Source: G020353115 sp964389685 (GTDB lineage: Bacteria > Bacteroidota > Bacteroidia > Bacteroidales > VadinHA17). Taken from it: a DNA stretch of 16,109 bases. Each line of letters opens with the position of its first letter. Positions within the stretch are counted from its first letter, which is position 1. Below, piece by piece: positions 1 through 7,658 of the stretch. Location of the stretch: positions 1-16,109 of the forward strand of contig CAYMFM010000084.1 in NCBI GenBank assembly GCA_964389685.1. Reading direction: 5' to 3'. The notes below the pieces were generated by a model that did not search any database, was not told where the DNA came from, and saw nothing but the letters and a program-made list of their open reading frames with translations. Made by a program: the position numbers and the translations under genes.

Positions 1-1199
1 GTCCGGAAAGCGATATTACCCATATGAGCAAAAATGGCAACATCTTTTCCAACACTGACCGGGCAATTGGGTTTCTTTCCAGTGCGAATGGACTCGACAA
101 AGTTTTCGATGTGTTCATAAAAACCTCCCGGGCCTGAGCGGAAAGGGACTTCCTCCATTTTATTCTCATCCCCTGATTTCTTTTCCGAAAACACCTGCCA
201 TCCACCCCGGTTGACAATCAGGGTTCCGTTATTCCCCTGGAAAAGAATTCCATGTCCCTGCTTTTCCGGTCCGATACCAAGGCATACGGAATGCTCCCAG
301 CTTATTACAAAATCATCGAACTCATAGAGTATCTGCAGAGTATCCGGTGTTTCTCTGGCGCCTTGCGGATAGGATAATTTACCTCCGCTGGCAACAACAG
401 TGTTAGGCTCAGTGACATCCATGCCATATAGCGTATAATCCAGCATATGAACGCCCCAGTCCGTCATCAATCCTCCGGCATACTCCCAGAAGTATCTGAA
501 ATTGTAGTGAAAACGGTTTTTGTTGAAAGGACGTTCCCTGGCCGGTCCGAGCCAAAGGTCATAGTCCACTTCCGGTGGAGCAGCCTCATCCGGAACAACC
601 GGAAGCATCTCCTTACCGGTATAGGACCATGCTTTCACTCTGCTGATTTTACCAAGATCACCAGACCGGATAAAATCCACAGCCTCCTGCCAGTGCGGGC
701 CGCTTCTCTGCCACTGCCCGACAGTCACCTGCAGTTTATACCGCTCTGCTGCTTCTGCCATAATGCGGCATTCCTCAATGGAATTAGCCAGGGGTTTTTC
801 AACATAGACGTGTTTCCCTGCCTGAAGGGATTCAACCATTATCAGGCAGTGCCAGTGATCAGGTGTACTGATGATCACAGCATCAATATCCTGATTATCA
901 AGAAGTTTACGATAATCCTTATACAGTAACGGTTTCTGATTAAACTCCTCTTCAACTTCCTTTGCCCTTGCATCCAATATCCGGGAATCGATATCGCATA
1001 GCCCTCCACAAACGACATTGGCCTGATTCAGGAATCCTTTCAGGTTTGCAAATCCCTGATTACGAATTCCAATGGCTCCGACGACGAGCTTTTCGTTCGC
1101 ATCGGAACAGCGTAGCGTGATGGGTAATGAAGCGGCAACTCCGGTTACAGCAACTGCTCTGGCAGATGTTTTTAAAAACTTCCTTCGTGATGGATTCAT
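1..1199 (-). CDS. Gfo/Idh/MocA family oxidoreductase A, Tat-secreted (3' end cut by window edge)
   Basis: A sugar dehydrogenase-like protein with a Rossmann nucleotide-binding N-terminus and a Gfo/Idh/MocA C-terminal domain. I translated it directly: 399 codons are visible, the start codon is complement 1197-1199, and the C-terminus lies beyond base 1. Residues 4-10 (SRRKFLK) form a twin-arginine signal, followed by a hydrophobic alanine/valine stretch. The substrate/catalytic region is clear: DHWH at about 114-117, EKP at 134-136 (the conserved lysine) and TDWGVHMLD at 246-254, which supplies the His and Asp of the active site. The dinucleotide loop reads GAIGIRNQG, so the middle glycine of the usual GxGxxG is Arg. 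It starts 35 bp after the DUF1080 gene and is probably co-transcribed with it. Such pairs carry out C3 oxidation of sugars in 3-keto-glycoside pathways. The substrate and cofactor cannot be read from the sequence. Family assignment is secure; function within it is inferred. Confidence 0.92.
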   Translation of the reverse strand, partial: MNPSRRKFLKTSARAVAVTGVAASLPITLRCSDANEKLVVGAIGIRNQGFANLKGFLNQANVVCGGLCDIDSRILDARAKEVEEEFNQKPLLYKDYRKLLDNQDIDAVIISTPDHWHCLIMVESLQAGKHVYVEKPLANSIEECRIMAEAAERYKLQVTVGQWQRSGPHWQEAVDFIRSGDLGKISRVKAWSYTGKEMLPVVPDEAAPPEVDYDLWLGPARERPFNKNRFHYNFRYFWEYAGGLMTDWGVHMLDYTLYGMDVTEPNTVVASGGKLSYPQGARETPDTLQILYEFDDFVISWEHSVCLGIGPEKQGHGILFQGNNGTLIVNRGGWQVFSEKKSGDENKMEEVPFRSGPGGFYEHIENFVESIRTGKKPNCPVSVGKDVAIFAHMGNIAFR

Positions 1200-1234
1200 G
1201 ATAATACTGTGTTATATGGTGATACGGATCGATT

Positions 1235-1969
1235 TTACAGCTCCCTGATCCAGATATTACGGTAACTTACCGGATGATCATGATCCTGGAGCATCAGGGG
1301 CAGTTTATCTTCATGGAAACGATAAGGTGGTGTACCAATGTAATCAGTTGGTCCCCTGATCTCCACATGATTCTGGACTAACACCCCGTTATGAATGACC
1401 GTAATATAAGCAGGAGATGCAAGGGTCTTATCGGTATTGAACCGTGGTGCAACAAAAATAATATCATACGTTTGCCATTTACCCGGCTCCCGGCACGCAT
1501 TTACCAGTGGAATATGTTGTTTGTAAATGCTTGCCGCCTGACCGTTGTAATAAGTCTCGTTTTCGTAGGAATCAAGGACCTGCACCTCATACAAACCCAT
1601 CAGGTAAACGCCACTGTTGCCTCTGTCCTGTCCTTCCCCTTCAACTTTTTTGGGAGTCCTCCATTCAAGATGTAGCTGAACATCTCCGAATGACTGTTTT
1701 GTTCTGATGCTTCCGGTACCCGGAACCACAATCATTGATTTTCCAAACGCCTTCCATTTTGCTTCTGCTGAGTTGGTAGTCCATTTAGAAAGATCCTTTC
1801 CATCAAACAGAATGATTGCATCGCTTGGGGGATCCTGTTTTTTGCCCGGAACCACCACATCCGGTTTTCGGGACCAATCTTCAGTCTCTTCAGGGGCTTG
1901 TGAAAACCCCATTTGCATACCAAGTAAAATCAGGATGGGTATCAGTGAAAACAGTGTCCTCTTTTTCAT
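1235..1969 (-). CDS. 3-keto-disaccharide hydrolase / DUF1080 domain protein, exported
   Basis: A 244-residue protein of the DUF1080 (PF06439) family, whose characterised members cleave or hydrate 3-keto-glycosides made by Gfo/Idh/MocA dehydrogenases. A Sec signal peptide occupies residues 1-25, with likely cleavage after SQA; no lipobox is seen. The domain fills the rest of the chain: FDGKDLSKW at 55-63 is the family hallmark, followed by LEWRTP (101-106), the RGNSGVYL/YEVQVLDSY block (about 117-135), PGKWQTYDI (162-170) and a C-terminal SYRNIWIREL, all typical of the jelly-roll LamG-like fold. Length is normal for a single-domain member. The gene starts 13 bp after the ThuA gene and is followed after 35 bp by oxidoreductase A, so tight co-expression is likely. 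Sequence cannot tell a hydrolase from a lyase or hydratase activity, nor the linkage cut. Confidence 0.9.
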   Translation of the reverse strand: MKKRTLFSLIPILILLGMQMGFSQAPEETEDWSRKPDVVVPGKKQDPPSDAIILFDGKDLSKWTTNSAEAKWKAFGKSMIVVPGTGSIRTKQSFGDVQLHLEWRTPKKVEGEGQDRGNSGVYLMGLYEVQVLDSYENETYYNGQAASIYKQHIPLVNACREPGKWQTYDIIFVAPRFNTDKTLASPAYITVIHNGVLVQNHVEIRGPTDYIGTPPYRFHEDKLPLMLQDHDHPVSYRNIWIREL

Positions 1970-1982
1970 GGCTGTTTACCCA

Positions 1983-3212
1983 TTATTTTGTCAATCTCTC
2001 CAACGCAAATTTCGCCATTTCCGCTACTTCAGGATCTTCTGTGAGTTTTTCCAGGGTTGGGATACAATAATCTGAACCCATCCAGCTCAATTCCCGGCAG
2101 AGCTGTTTTTTACATTCAGCGGTAGCCTCAGATTCACAAACTTTCACCATTTCCTTTTCAAAATTGAGCAGGGTTTCTGTTGTCCCATCCGATTTCCTGA
2201 TCCGGTTGCTCAGATCAGCCAGGTATTTCCTGCTTTTCACGATCTCATAGGTTGCAATTCTTGTCATCAGCTCATCGAGTGTAAGGGGTCTGTAATCCTC
2301 CCAGAAGAAGGTACTGGCAGAGTTTGGAAAATCGGGATGAATGGGCTGTGTTACCTCTCCCGTGGCAGCCCATTCTGCCCCGCGTAAAAAGGTAGTAATA
2401 AAACCCGCACAATGGAGAGCCGATTCATCGTTTTCCGGATCAGGATGCCCCAGGGCATCATGGAAGACCCTGCCTTCTCCAAAGGTAACGGTAAAGAGGA
2501 CCGGTTCATCCCTGCCTGTTCCCCCTTTTGCTGTATCGGAAAAAGCGGTTGCCAGAATGGTCAAATTTTTTCCCGGACCTCTCAAGGCACCGTACAACTC
2601 ATCATTTCCGTGCAACCAGCTATCCGGTAATCCCTTCAGGATCGGGTGTTCCATATCCCGGTGAACTACCAGGAAATCGTGAGCATCTCCATGTTTCCCG
2701 GCTTTTCCGGGGATATCTTCTTTGATCATCTTTCCATCCTTCCAGTAGCAATAGGGTCCTGCATTCTCATCACGGTCACCCCAGCCACCCAGTCCGGTGA
2801 TCTCGTTGTATTCCTTCCAATCCGGAAATGCAATGCTGGCACCATGATAAACAACCACTCCACCACCGCTTTTAACATAGTCTACAAAAGAGCTTTTTGT
2901 TTGTTCACTCCATGGGTCACCATCATAGTTCAATACGACCAGGTTATAGGCTGAAAATTGCGGGTCAAATCCACTCATATCCTCCCCTTGGGAAGGACTT
3001 TGAGCAACTTCTATTGTAAATAATCCCGAATTTTCCATGATTTTCTCCAGTGCTTCAGTACTTGTTTCCCAGTCATGACCGCTTTGACCCGTAATGATCA
3101 GTGCCTTCATTCCGGTACTCTTCTGGCAGGAATGAAACAATCCAAAACTTACTGCAAGGAAAAGAGAGATGAATAAAACGTACAGCCCGTCGATATTTTT
3201 TATTTTTTTCAT
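1983..3212 (-). CDS. ThuA-domain lipoprotein with helical C-terminal extension
   Basis: A 409-residue ThuA-like (PF06283) protein, a class I glutamine amidotransferase-like fold named after trehalose utilisation and often found beside Gfo/Idh/MocA and DUF1080 genes. A hydrophobic segment at about 11-28 ends in FHSC (Cys29), an imperfect lipobox, so it is probably a lipoprotein or membrane-anchored. The ThuA domain spans about 36-280: GGGVVVYHGA (117-126), HDFLVVHRDMEHP (178-190), GEGRVFHDALGH (245-256) and RGAEWAATGE (277-286). Residues about 310-409 form a charged helical tail ending in a HEAT-like helix pair (PTLEKLTEDPEVAEMAKFAL), which may bind a partner. The catalytic role of ThuA proteins is not well settled; some are linked to 3-keto-sugar metabolism. 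It lies 86 bp after oxidoreductase B and 13 bp before the DUF1080 gene. Confidence 0.87.
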   Translation of the reverse strand: MKKIKNIDGLYVLFISLFLAVSFGLFHSCQKSTGMKALIITGQSGHDWETSTEALEKIMENSGLFTIEVAQSPSQGEDMSGFDPQFSAYNLVVLNYDGDPWSEQTKSSFVDYVKSGGGVVVYHGASIAFPDWKEYNEITGLGGWGDRDENAGPYCYWKDGKMIKEDIPGKAGKHGDAHDFLVVHRDMEHPILKGLPDSWLHGNDELYGALRGPGKNLTILATAFSDTAKGGTGRDEPVLFTVTFGEGRVFHDALGHPDPENDESALHCAGFITTFLRGAEWAATGEVTQPIHPDFPNSASTFFWEDYRPLTLDELMTRIATYEIVKSRKYLADLSNRIRKSDGTTETLLNFEKEMVKVCESEATAECKKQLCRELSWMGSDYCIPTLEKLTEDPEVAEMAKFALERLTK

Positions 3213-3298
3213 CCGTTATATTTTTTACTGATTTGCATAAAAATTAATTAAAAATGTTCGTTTTATATTTGCTGAAATAACAGGGTAATTCATTAAGA

Positions 3299-4600
3299 TC
3301 AGATCTTCCAGGGAGCCCTGAAAGGTCTGGATAATAAGCGGTTTGCCATATCACCATTGGTGAATATCTCCTGTTCCGGATCCCATTTCAGTTTTTGACC
3401 CGTTAGCATTGCAATCTCGCAAAGCAAGCCGACACTGATTGAGCGATGGGCTGTTTGTACCGGTGCAATGGTTGGTTTCCTCGATCGGACACAATCGAGA
3501 AAGTTCTGGTGGTGATCCTGGCTATAATAGAGCCTTCCATCTTCAGGAATCTCATTTTCAAGAATTAACGGATCGCTGGCTTCCAGAACATTACCACGAG
3601 CCACATGGATCCAACCTTCATCACCATACCAGGCTGTACCCATTCCAAACGGCAATCTACTCCGGTTTGCAACCCGCATCACGATGCCATTTGCATAGGT
3701 GCAATTGATATCATATTCAACCGGAACATCAAATATTCCCTCTCTTGGGTAAACACCCGTTCCTTCTACATCAACCGGACCGGCATCATCCAGGTCAAGC
3801 CCCCAGTGAGCAATATCAATATGGTGGCCTGCCCAATCGGTCAGCTGACCACCCGAATAATCCAAAATCCATCGCCAGTCCCAATGACTAACACCACGGT
3901 AGGGAACTGCAGGAGCAGGACCCAGCCAGAAGTCCCAATCCAGGGTTTCAGGCACAGGCATAACAGGGGGTGTTCCGATCAGGGATGCACCATCCGGCAA
4001 TCCAACTTCAACGCGGTTAACCTTTCCAATGAATCCATTTCTGACCAGTTCACAGGCTCTGCGAAAATTTTCTACCGATCGCTGCCAGCTGCCCGTTTGC
4101 CAGATGATGTCATTCTCTTCACAGGCAGTAACGATTGACCGGCCCTCCCTGATGGTCCTTGCCAGGGGTTTCTCACCATAGATGTCAATTCCTTTTTTTG
4201 CTGCAGCCACAGTGATGATCATGTGCCAGTGATCGGGCAACGCGATAGAGACAGCATCGGGTGTCTCCTTATCGAGAAATTCCCGAAAGTCATGATAGGT
4301 TCGGCACTCCGTGTTATTGTTTGCCTCATCAACATATCGTTTTGCCTGATCCCGGTGGTTTTTATCAACATCGCAAACGGCTACGAATCGGGTCTCTTTT
4401 TTCCCAAGGAAGTTTCGCATATTCCCGGTTCCCTGGCTTCCAACTCCAATTGCTCCCATAACAATACGGTCACTGGGAGCAATGGCTCCTCCCCTGCCAA
4501 GCGAAGAGGCCGGAATGATGTGTGGAAATGCTACTATCCCAATGGCTGATGAGATGGTACTTTTAATAAACTTTCTCCTGTTACTTTTCTTCTGTTCCAT
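3299..4600 (-). CDS. Gfo/Idh/MocA family oxidoreductase B, Tat-secreted
   Basis: A 433-residue secreted sugar oxidoreductase. An upstream ATG at 4663 would add 21 polar residues before the signal; I prefer the ATG at 4598-4600 because it puts the twin-arginine motif NRRKFIK at residues 7-13, followed by a hydrophobic stretch. The Rossmann loop is canonical (GVGSQG, 52-57), DHWH lies at 123-126, EKP at 143-145 and the active-site segment TDWAGHHID at 254-262. The C-terminal domain ends with a typical AHRSISVGLLCEIA helix. It resembles oxidoreductase A in the active-site block (TDW-x(1-2)-H-x-x-D) much more than oxidoreductase C. Proteins of this type bind NAD(P) tightly before Tat export, as in Zymomonas glucose-fructose oxidoreductase, and may recycle the cofactor internally. 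Predicted role is oxidation or reduction at a sugar C3; the exact substrate is unknown. Confidence 0.92.
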   Translation of the reverse strand: MEQKKSNRRKFIKSTISSAIGIVAFPHIIPASSLGRGGAIAPSDRIVMGAIGVGSQGTGNMRNFLGKKETRFVAVCDVDKNHRDQAKRYVDEANNNTECRTYHDFREFLDKETPDAVSIALPDHWHMIITVAAAKKGIDIYGEKPLARTIREGRSIVTACEENDIIWQTGSWQRSVENFRRACELVRNGFIGKVNRVEVGLPDGASLIGTPPVMPVPETLDWDFWLGPAPAVPYRGVSHWDWRWILDYSGGQLTDWAGHHIDIAHWGLDLDDAGPVDVEGTGVYPREGIFDVPVEYDINCTYANGIVMRVANRSRLPFGMGTAWYGDEGWIHVARGNVLEASDPLILENEIPEDGRLYYSQDHHQNFLDCVRSRKPTIAPVQTAHRSISVGLLCEIAMLTGQKLKWDPEQEIFTNGDMANRLLSRPFRAPWKI

Positions 4601-4690
4601 ATGGATTTGATTTATATTTTGTATAAAAAACTCATCATCACAGAATAAACTATTGCTCCACAATCAGACGGAATTAATTTTCGCTCAAGG

Positions 4691-4718
4691 GGGCGGCGAA
4701 TTTGACCCTCATCCGCCC
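4691..4718 (-). other. GC-rich intercistronic hairpin after oxidoreductase C
   Basis: Directly after the TAA stop of oxidoreductase C, GGGCGG (4691-4696 on the plus strand) pairs with CCGCCC (4713-4718), a perfect 6-bp GC stem with a 16-nt loop. Flanking AAGG/CCTT bases can add pairs if two unpaired C residues are allowed in the minus-strand RNA. The minus strand continues GAGCGAAAATTAATT, so there is no real U-tract. It could be a partial or factor-dependent terminator, or an mRNA stabiliser that sets different levels for the upstream and downstream genes. Confidence 0.4.
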
Positions 4719-6080
4719 TTAGTCAGGCTGCTCGATTTTAACCGCAGTACCCGGCACGGGAACCTCAAACTTCATATCCACAGGACCCATCTCCAGCTTT
4801 TCAGGTCCCAGTTTCAGATCTGAATTCAGGATTTCATCCCAGGTGATCTTTTCCCCTGTATACGCTGCTTCCCTTCCCATGATGGCTGTTAAGGTGGAAT
4901 GGGCTGTCTGTTCCGCTTCATTTACATACTGCCCCGTACGAATAGCCGTAACCAGATCGATATGTTCCTGTATATACTCCGAGATCTTCACTGTTGTTAA
5001 TGGCTCTCCCTTCTCATCCTTTGGATAATCATATTCCCATTTTATGGTACCATCCGGATTATATATTCTATTTTCACAATTTGTATACCCTTCGGTTCCA
5101 ACGACCACTTCTCCAACACCATTGGCACAATTATCGATCTGTCGGGACATACTGTGGGAACTCAATCCGTCACCATAATCAAAGTCAATGCTAAAAAAAT
5201 CGTACTGATTTCCGGTGACACGCCGGTGTCTTCCTCCATAACCGATTGCACTTTGTGGCAGTTTTCCGGTAAACCAGTTTATGACATCGATGTTATGTAC
5301 ATGAGTATCCAGGATATGATCACCACTCAGCCAAATAAAATTGTTCCAATTCCGGACCATATACTCCATATCAGACCATCCCTCCTCCCGTAACCGGAAC
5401 CAAACATGCTCCTGGTTCCAGAAAGCTTTTGCTGCAACGATTCGGCCAATTGCCCCATTAGCAACCCGTTTGTACGTTTCAATATAATCTCTCTTATGCC
5501 TGCGCTGGGTTCCTGTAACAACACACAGTCCAAATGCGCTGGCTTTTTGTGCCGTACTCAGTATCGAACGTATACCCACCGGATCTACGGCAACCGGTTT
5601 TTCCATAAAAACATGCTTCTTTGCCTTAATGGCAGCACTGAACTGTTCCGGCCGAAAATGAGGTGGAGTGGCCAGGATGACCACATCGATATCTGTTTCC
5701 AGAAGTTTCAGGTACCCATCGAAACCTGTAAAGCAATTCTCTTCCGGAATATCAATGTCATACTGGTTAAATTGTGCACGGCATGCATCAATCCGTTCCT
5801 GGAACACATCGGCAAGTGCTGTAATTTCGAGATTTCTACCGGCACTGATGAAGTTCTTTGCTGCTCCGGTTCCCCGGTGTCCTGCTCCCACAAGACCGGC
5901 TTTTAACTTCTGTCCGTCGGGTGCCATATCCAGTAGCGGGGGTAATCCCAATTCCTCATGTGATTTTTTCCTGCTGCAGGAAGAAATTGCTGCACCAATA
6001 CCAAGTGTTCCGATGGTGCCTGCAATGGCAGCAGTTTCAAGGAAATGCCTTCTGGTCAGATTCTTACTGTTCTTTTCCAT
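4719..6080 (-). CDS. Gfo/Idh/MocA family oxidoreductase C, probable Tat lipoprotein
   Basis: A 453-residue member of a different Gfo/Idh/MocA subgroup from A and B. The N-terminus has a twin-arginine motif (LTRRHFL, 8-14), a hydrophobic glycine/alanine stretch and ISSC at 32-35, so it may be exported by Tat and lipidated on Cys35. The nucleotide loop is GAGHRG (65-70), EKP is at 160-162, and the active-site block at 252-269 (SGDHILDTHVHNIDVINW) is rich in His (255, 260, 262) with Asp265, unlike the TDW-x-x-H form of its neighbours. The family also contains the GH109 NAD-dependent glycosidases; I do not see the GH109 motif pattern, but related chemistry (oxidation, elimination, reduction) is possible. 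It starts 30 bp after the cytochrome-SUMF1 gene, the tightest link between the redox protein and the sugar enzymes. Confidence 0.9.
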   Translation of the reverse strand: MEKNSKNLTRRHFLETAAIAGTIGTLGIGAAISSCSRKKSHEELGLPPLLDMAPDGQKLKAGLVGAGHRGTGAAKNFISAGRNLEITALADVFQERIDACRAQFNQYDIDIPEENCFTGFDGYLKLLETDIDVVILATPPHFRPEQFSAAIKAKKHVFMEKPVAVDPVGIRSILSTAQKASAFGLCVVTGTQRRHKRDYIETYKRVANGAIGRIVAAKAFWNQEHVWFRLREEGWSDMEYMVRNWNNFIWLSGDHILDTHVHNIDVINWFTGKLPQSAIGYGGRHRRVTGNQYDFFSIDFDYGDGLSSHSMSRQIDNCANGVGEVVVGTEGYTNCENRIYNPDGTIKWEYDYPKDEKGEPLTTVKISEYIQEHIDLVTAIRTGQYVNEAEQTAHSTLTAIMGREAAYTGEKITWDEILNSDLKLGPEKLEMGPVDMKFEVPVPGTAVKIEQPD

Positions 6081-6110
6081 CTCTATGTTGTCATTTATAT
6101 CATGGTTGAT

Positions 6111-7658
6111 CTACTGCTTCGTTAACACCGATTCCACTTCGCAAACCACACGAAAACCGACATGGATGCAGTCCGAGTACCACCAGATGCTTTTCGGTAT
6201 CTGAGGATCTGTCACCAACCATGCATCGGTCCTGGTCTGGTCCCGTGCTGCTGATCTTACATCTGCAGCATCACTGCGGTATGAACCTCCCCGGATAACA
6301 TGTTCTGTTCCACTGACAGGGCCCGTGGGATTAATGACGGGTTTTCCGGAATAGGAAGCATACACATCCGGCACGTACCAATCCTGGCAAAATTCACTCA
6401 CATTCCCCATCATATTGACCAAACCAAACGGATTGGGTTTTACTTCCCCGGGTTCATGCGTTTTCCCTTCACTGTTCAAAGAGTAGATCACATAAGAATT
6501 GATCACTGAAGTATCCGGTTTGAATATTTTTTTCATGAATCCATCCGCGCTATAATCCTTGGGGTCGCCCTTGAAGAAATAGGGACCATCGGTGCCTGCC
6601 CTGCATGCGTATTCCCATTCAGCTTCCGTGGGTAAACGGTACGTTTTGCCGGTAACTTTGCTTAACCACTGGCAGTATGTTTCAGCGGCAAAATGGGACA
6701 TGGTAATCGCCGGCCTGTCGCCCTTCCCCCATCCCTGGTCGGGTGCACCCCATGGCGGTGTTGCACCGGTTATGGCATCCACTCCGGCATCCTGTTGCAG
6801 TTCCTCCAGGCTCTTCCGCCCTTCCGATGCAGTGGCATTAAAAAAAGCCAGGTACTCATCCCAGGTCACTTCCACTTTCCCCATCCAGTAATCATTCACC
6901 CTGACCCGTTGCACCGGTCCTTCATGCGGCTTCCTGAATGCTTCCGACTCGGGACTCCCCATATTGAAATCACCACCGGAAACAGCAACCATCTCAAACG
7001 AAACGTTTGTTTGTGGTATATATTCGGTGAAGTCCTTGAATTCATCAACCACTGCAGGTTCAGAAAAAACTACGGTTGGCTTTGTAACGGTCTTCCCAAA
7101 ATCAACGTTTTTAGCATGCACTGCATTTTCATCATAATGCCCTACAGAGAGGTGACAATTCAAACAGGTCACTATTTCCTTCTGCTGAGTATAGTAAAGA
7201 TGCGCTTCATCCCCCTCTTTTGATAAGGTAGAAGGGAAAAGATTATCATGGCAATCCACGCATCCGCTCATGTAGGTGTAATGAATTGCATTTTCCAGGG
7301 TTGACTTTTCCTCCCAGTTGATCTTATCCGCATCCTTAAACCACTCCCCATAAACATCTTTTGCACCGTGCTTGATTTTCATCATCAGATGGTTATCGCC
7401 CTTGGGTGGCAGATGACACTCAATGCAGTGAACAATCACTCCACTTTTGTTGTCATAATGGGTCGATTGTCTCCAGGTTGGCTCCACGTGCGGATGGGAA
7501 TGACAGGAGAGGCAATATTCATCTGTAGATGTGTACCGCATGGCACGGTTCCCAAGAAAAATAAGTAAACCAGTGATCAGGATACCACTCAGAAAAACGT
7601 AACCTGCTCCCTTTACGAATAATGAACGTAATCCGGAAAATAGTGCACGAAACTTCAT
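6111..7658 (-). CDS. Membrane-anchored tetraheme NapC/NirT-type cytochrome c fused to a SUMF1/FGE-like domain
   Basis: A 515-residue fusion. I chose the ATG at 7656-7658 because it places a basic start and one membrane helix (about 17-37) immediately before the haem region; the longer frame from 7763 adds 35 unlikely residues. Residues 45-175 match the NapC/NirT/NrfH family: four CxxCH motifs at 49-53, 78-82, 133-137 and 165-169, with the family's HYDNKSGV spacing between the first two and HGAKDVYGEW at 97-106. Residues about 221-508 are a SUMF1/EgtB/PvdO-type domain: GGDFNMGSP (228-236), RLPTEAEWEYACRAGT (341-356), NPFGLVNMMGNVSEFCQDWY (409-428), VIRGGSYRSDAADVRSAARD (454-473) and a final GFRVVCE. 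The two redox cysteines that formylglycine-generating enzymes carry just after the RGGS block are absent (Arg, Ser and Ala there). NapC-type proteins pass electrons between quinol and periplasmic enzymes; the role of the second domain is unknown. Confidence 0.9.
   Translation of the reverse strand: MKFRALFSGLRSLFVKGAGYVFLSGILITGLLIFLGNRAMRYTSTDEYCLSCHSHPHVEPTWRQSTHYDNKSGVIVHCIECHLPPKGDNHLMMKIKHGAKDVYGEWFKDADKINWEEKSTLENAIHYTYMSGCVDCHDNLFPSTLSKEGDEAHLYYTQQKEIVTCLNCHLSVGHYDENAVHAKNVDFGKTVTKPTVVFSEPAVVDEFKDFTEYIPQTNVSFEMVAVSGGDFNMGSPESEAFRKPHEGPVQRVRVNDYWMGKVEVTWDEYLAFFNATASEGRKSLEELQQDAGVDAITGATPPWGAPDQGWGKGDRPAITMSHFAAETYCQWLSKVTGKTYRLPTEAEWEYACRAGTDGPYFFKGDPKDYSADGFMKKIFKPDTSVINSYVIYSLNSEGKTHEPGEVKPNPFGLVNMMGNVSEFCQDWYVPDVYASYSGKPVINPTGPVSGTEHVIRGGSYRSDAADVRSAARDQTRTDAWLVTDPQIPKSIWWYSDCIHVGFRVVCEVESVLTKQ

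Noticed and set aside
447..929. A 160-codon plus-strand open frame
   Set aside because: It lies wholly opposite the clear coding sequence of oxidoreductase A, has no recognisable domain and no conserved motif; it is an antisense shadow. The same holds for the other plus-strand frames between 1391 and 14719.
4719..6080. GH109 alpha-N-acetylgalactosaminidase
   Set aside because: The Tat signal and fold agree, but the motif after the Rossmann loop (ATPPHFRPEQF, MEKPVA) follows generic Gfo/Idh/MocA and not the GH109 pattern as I know it; only a phylogeny could settle it.
5406..6204. Two long overlapping plus-strand frames (166 and 178 codons)
   Set aside because: Both are antisense to oxidoreductase C, with Cys- and Ser-rich composition typical of reverse-frame translation and no leader or homologous motif.
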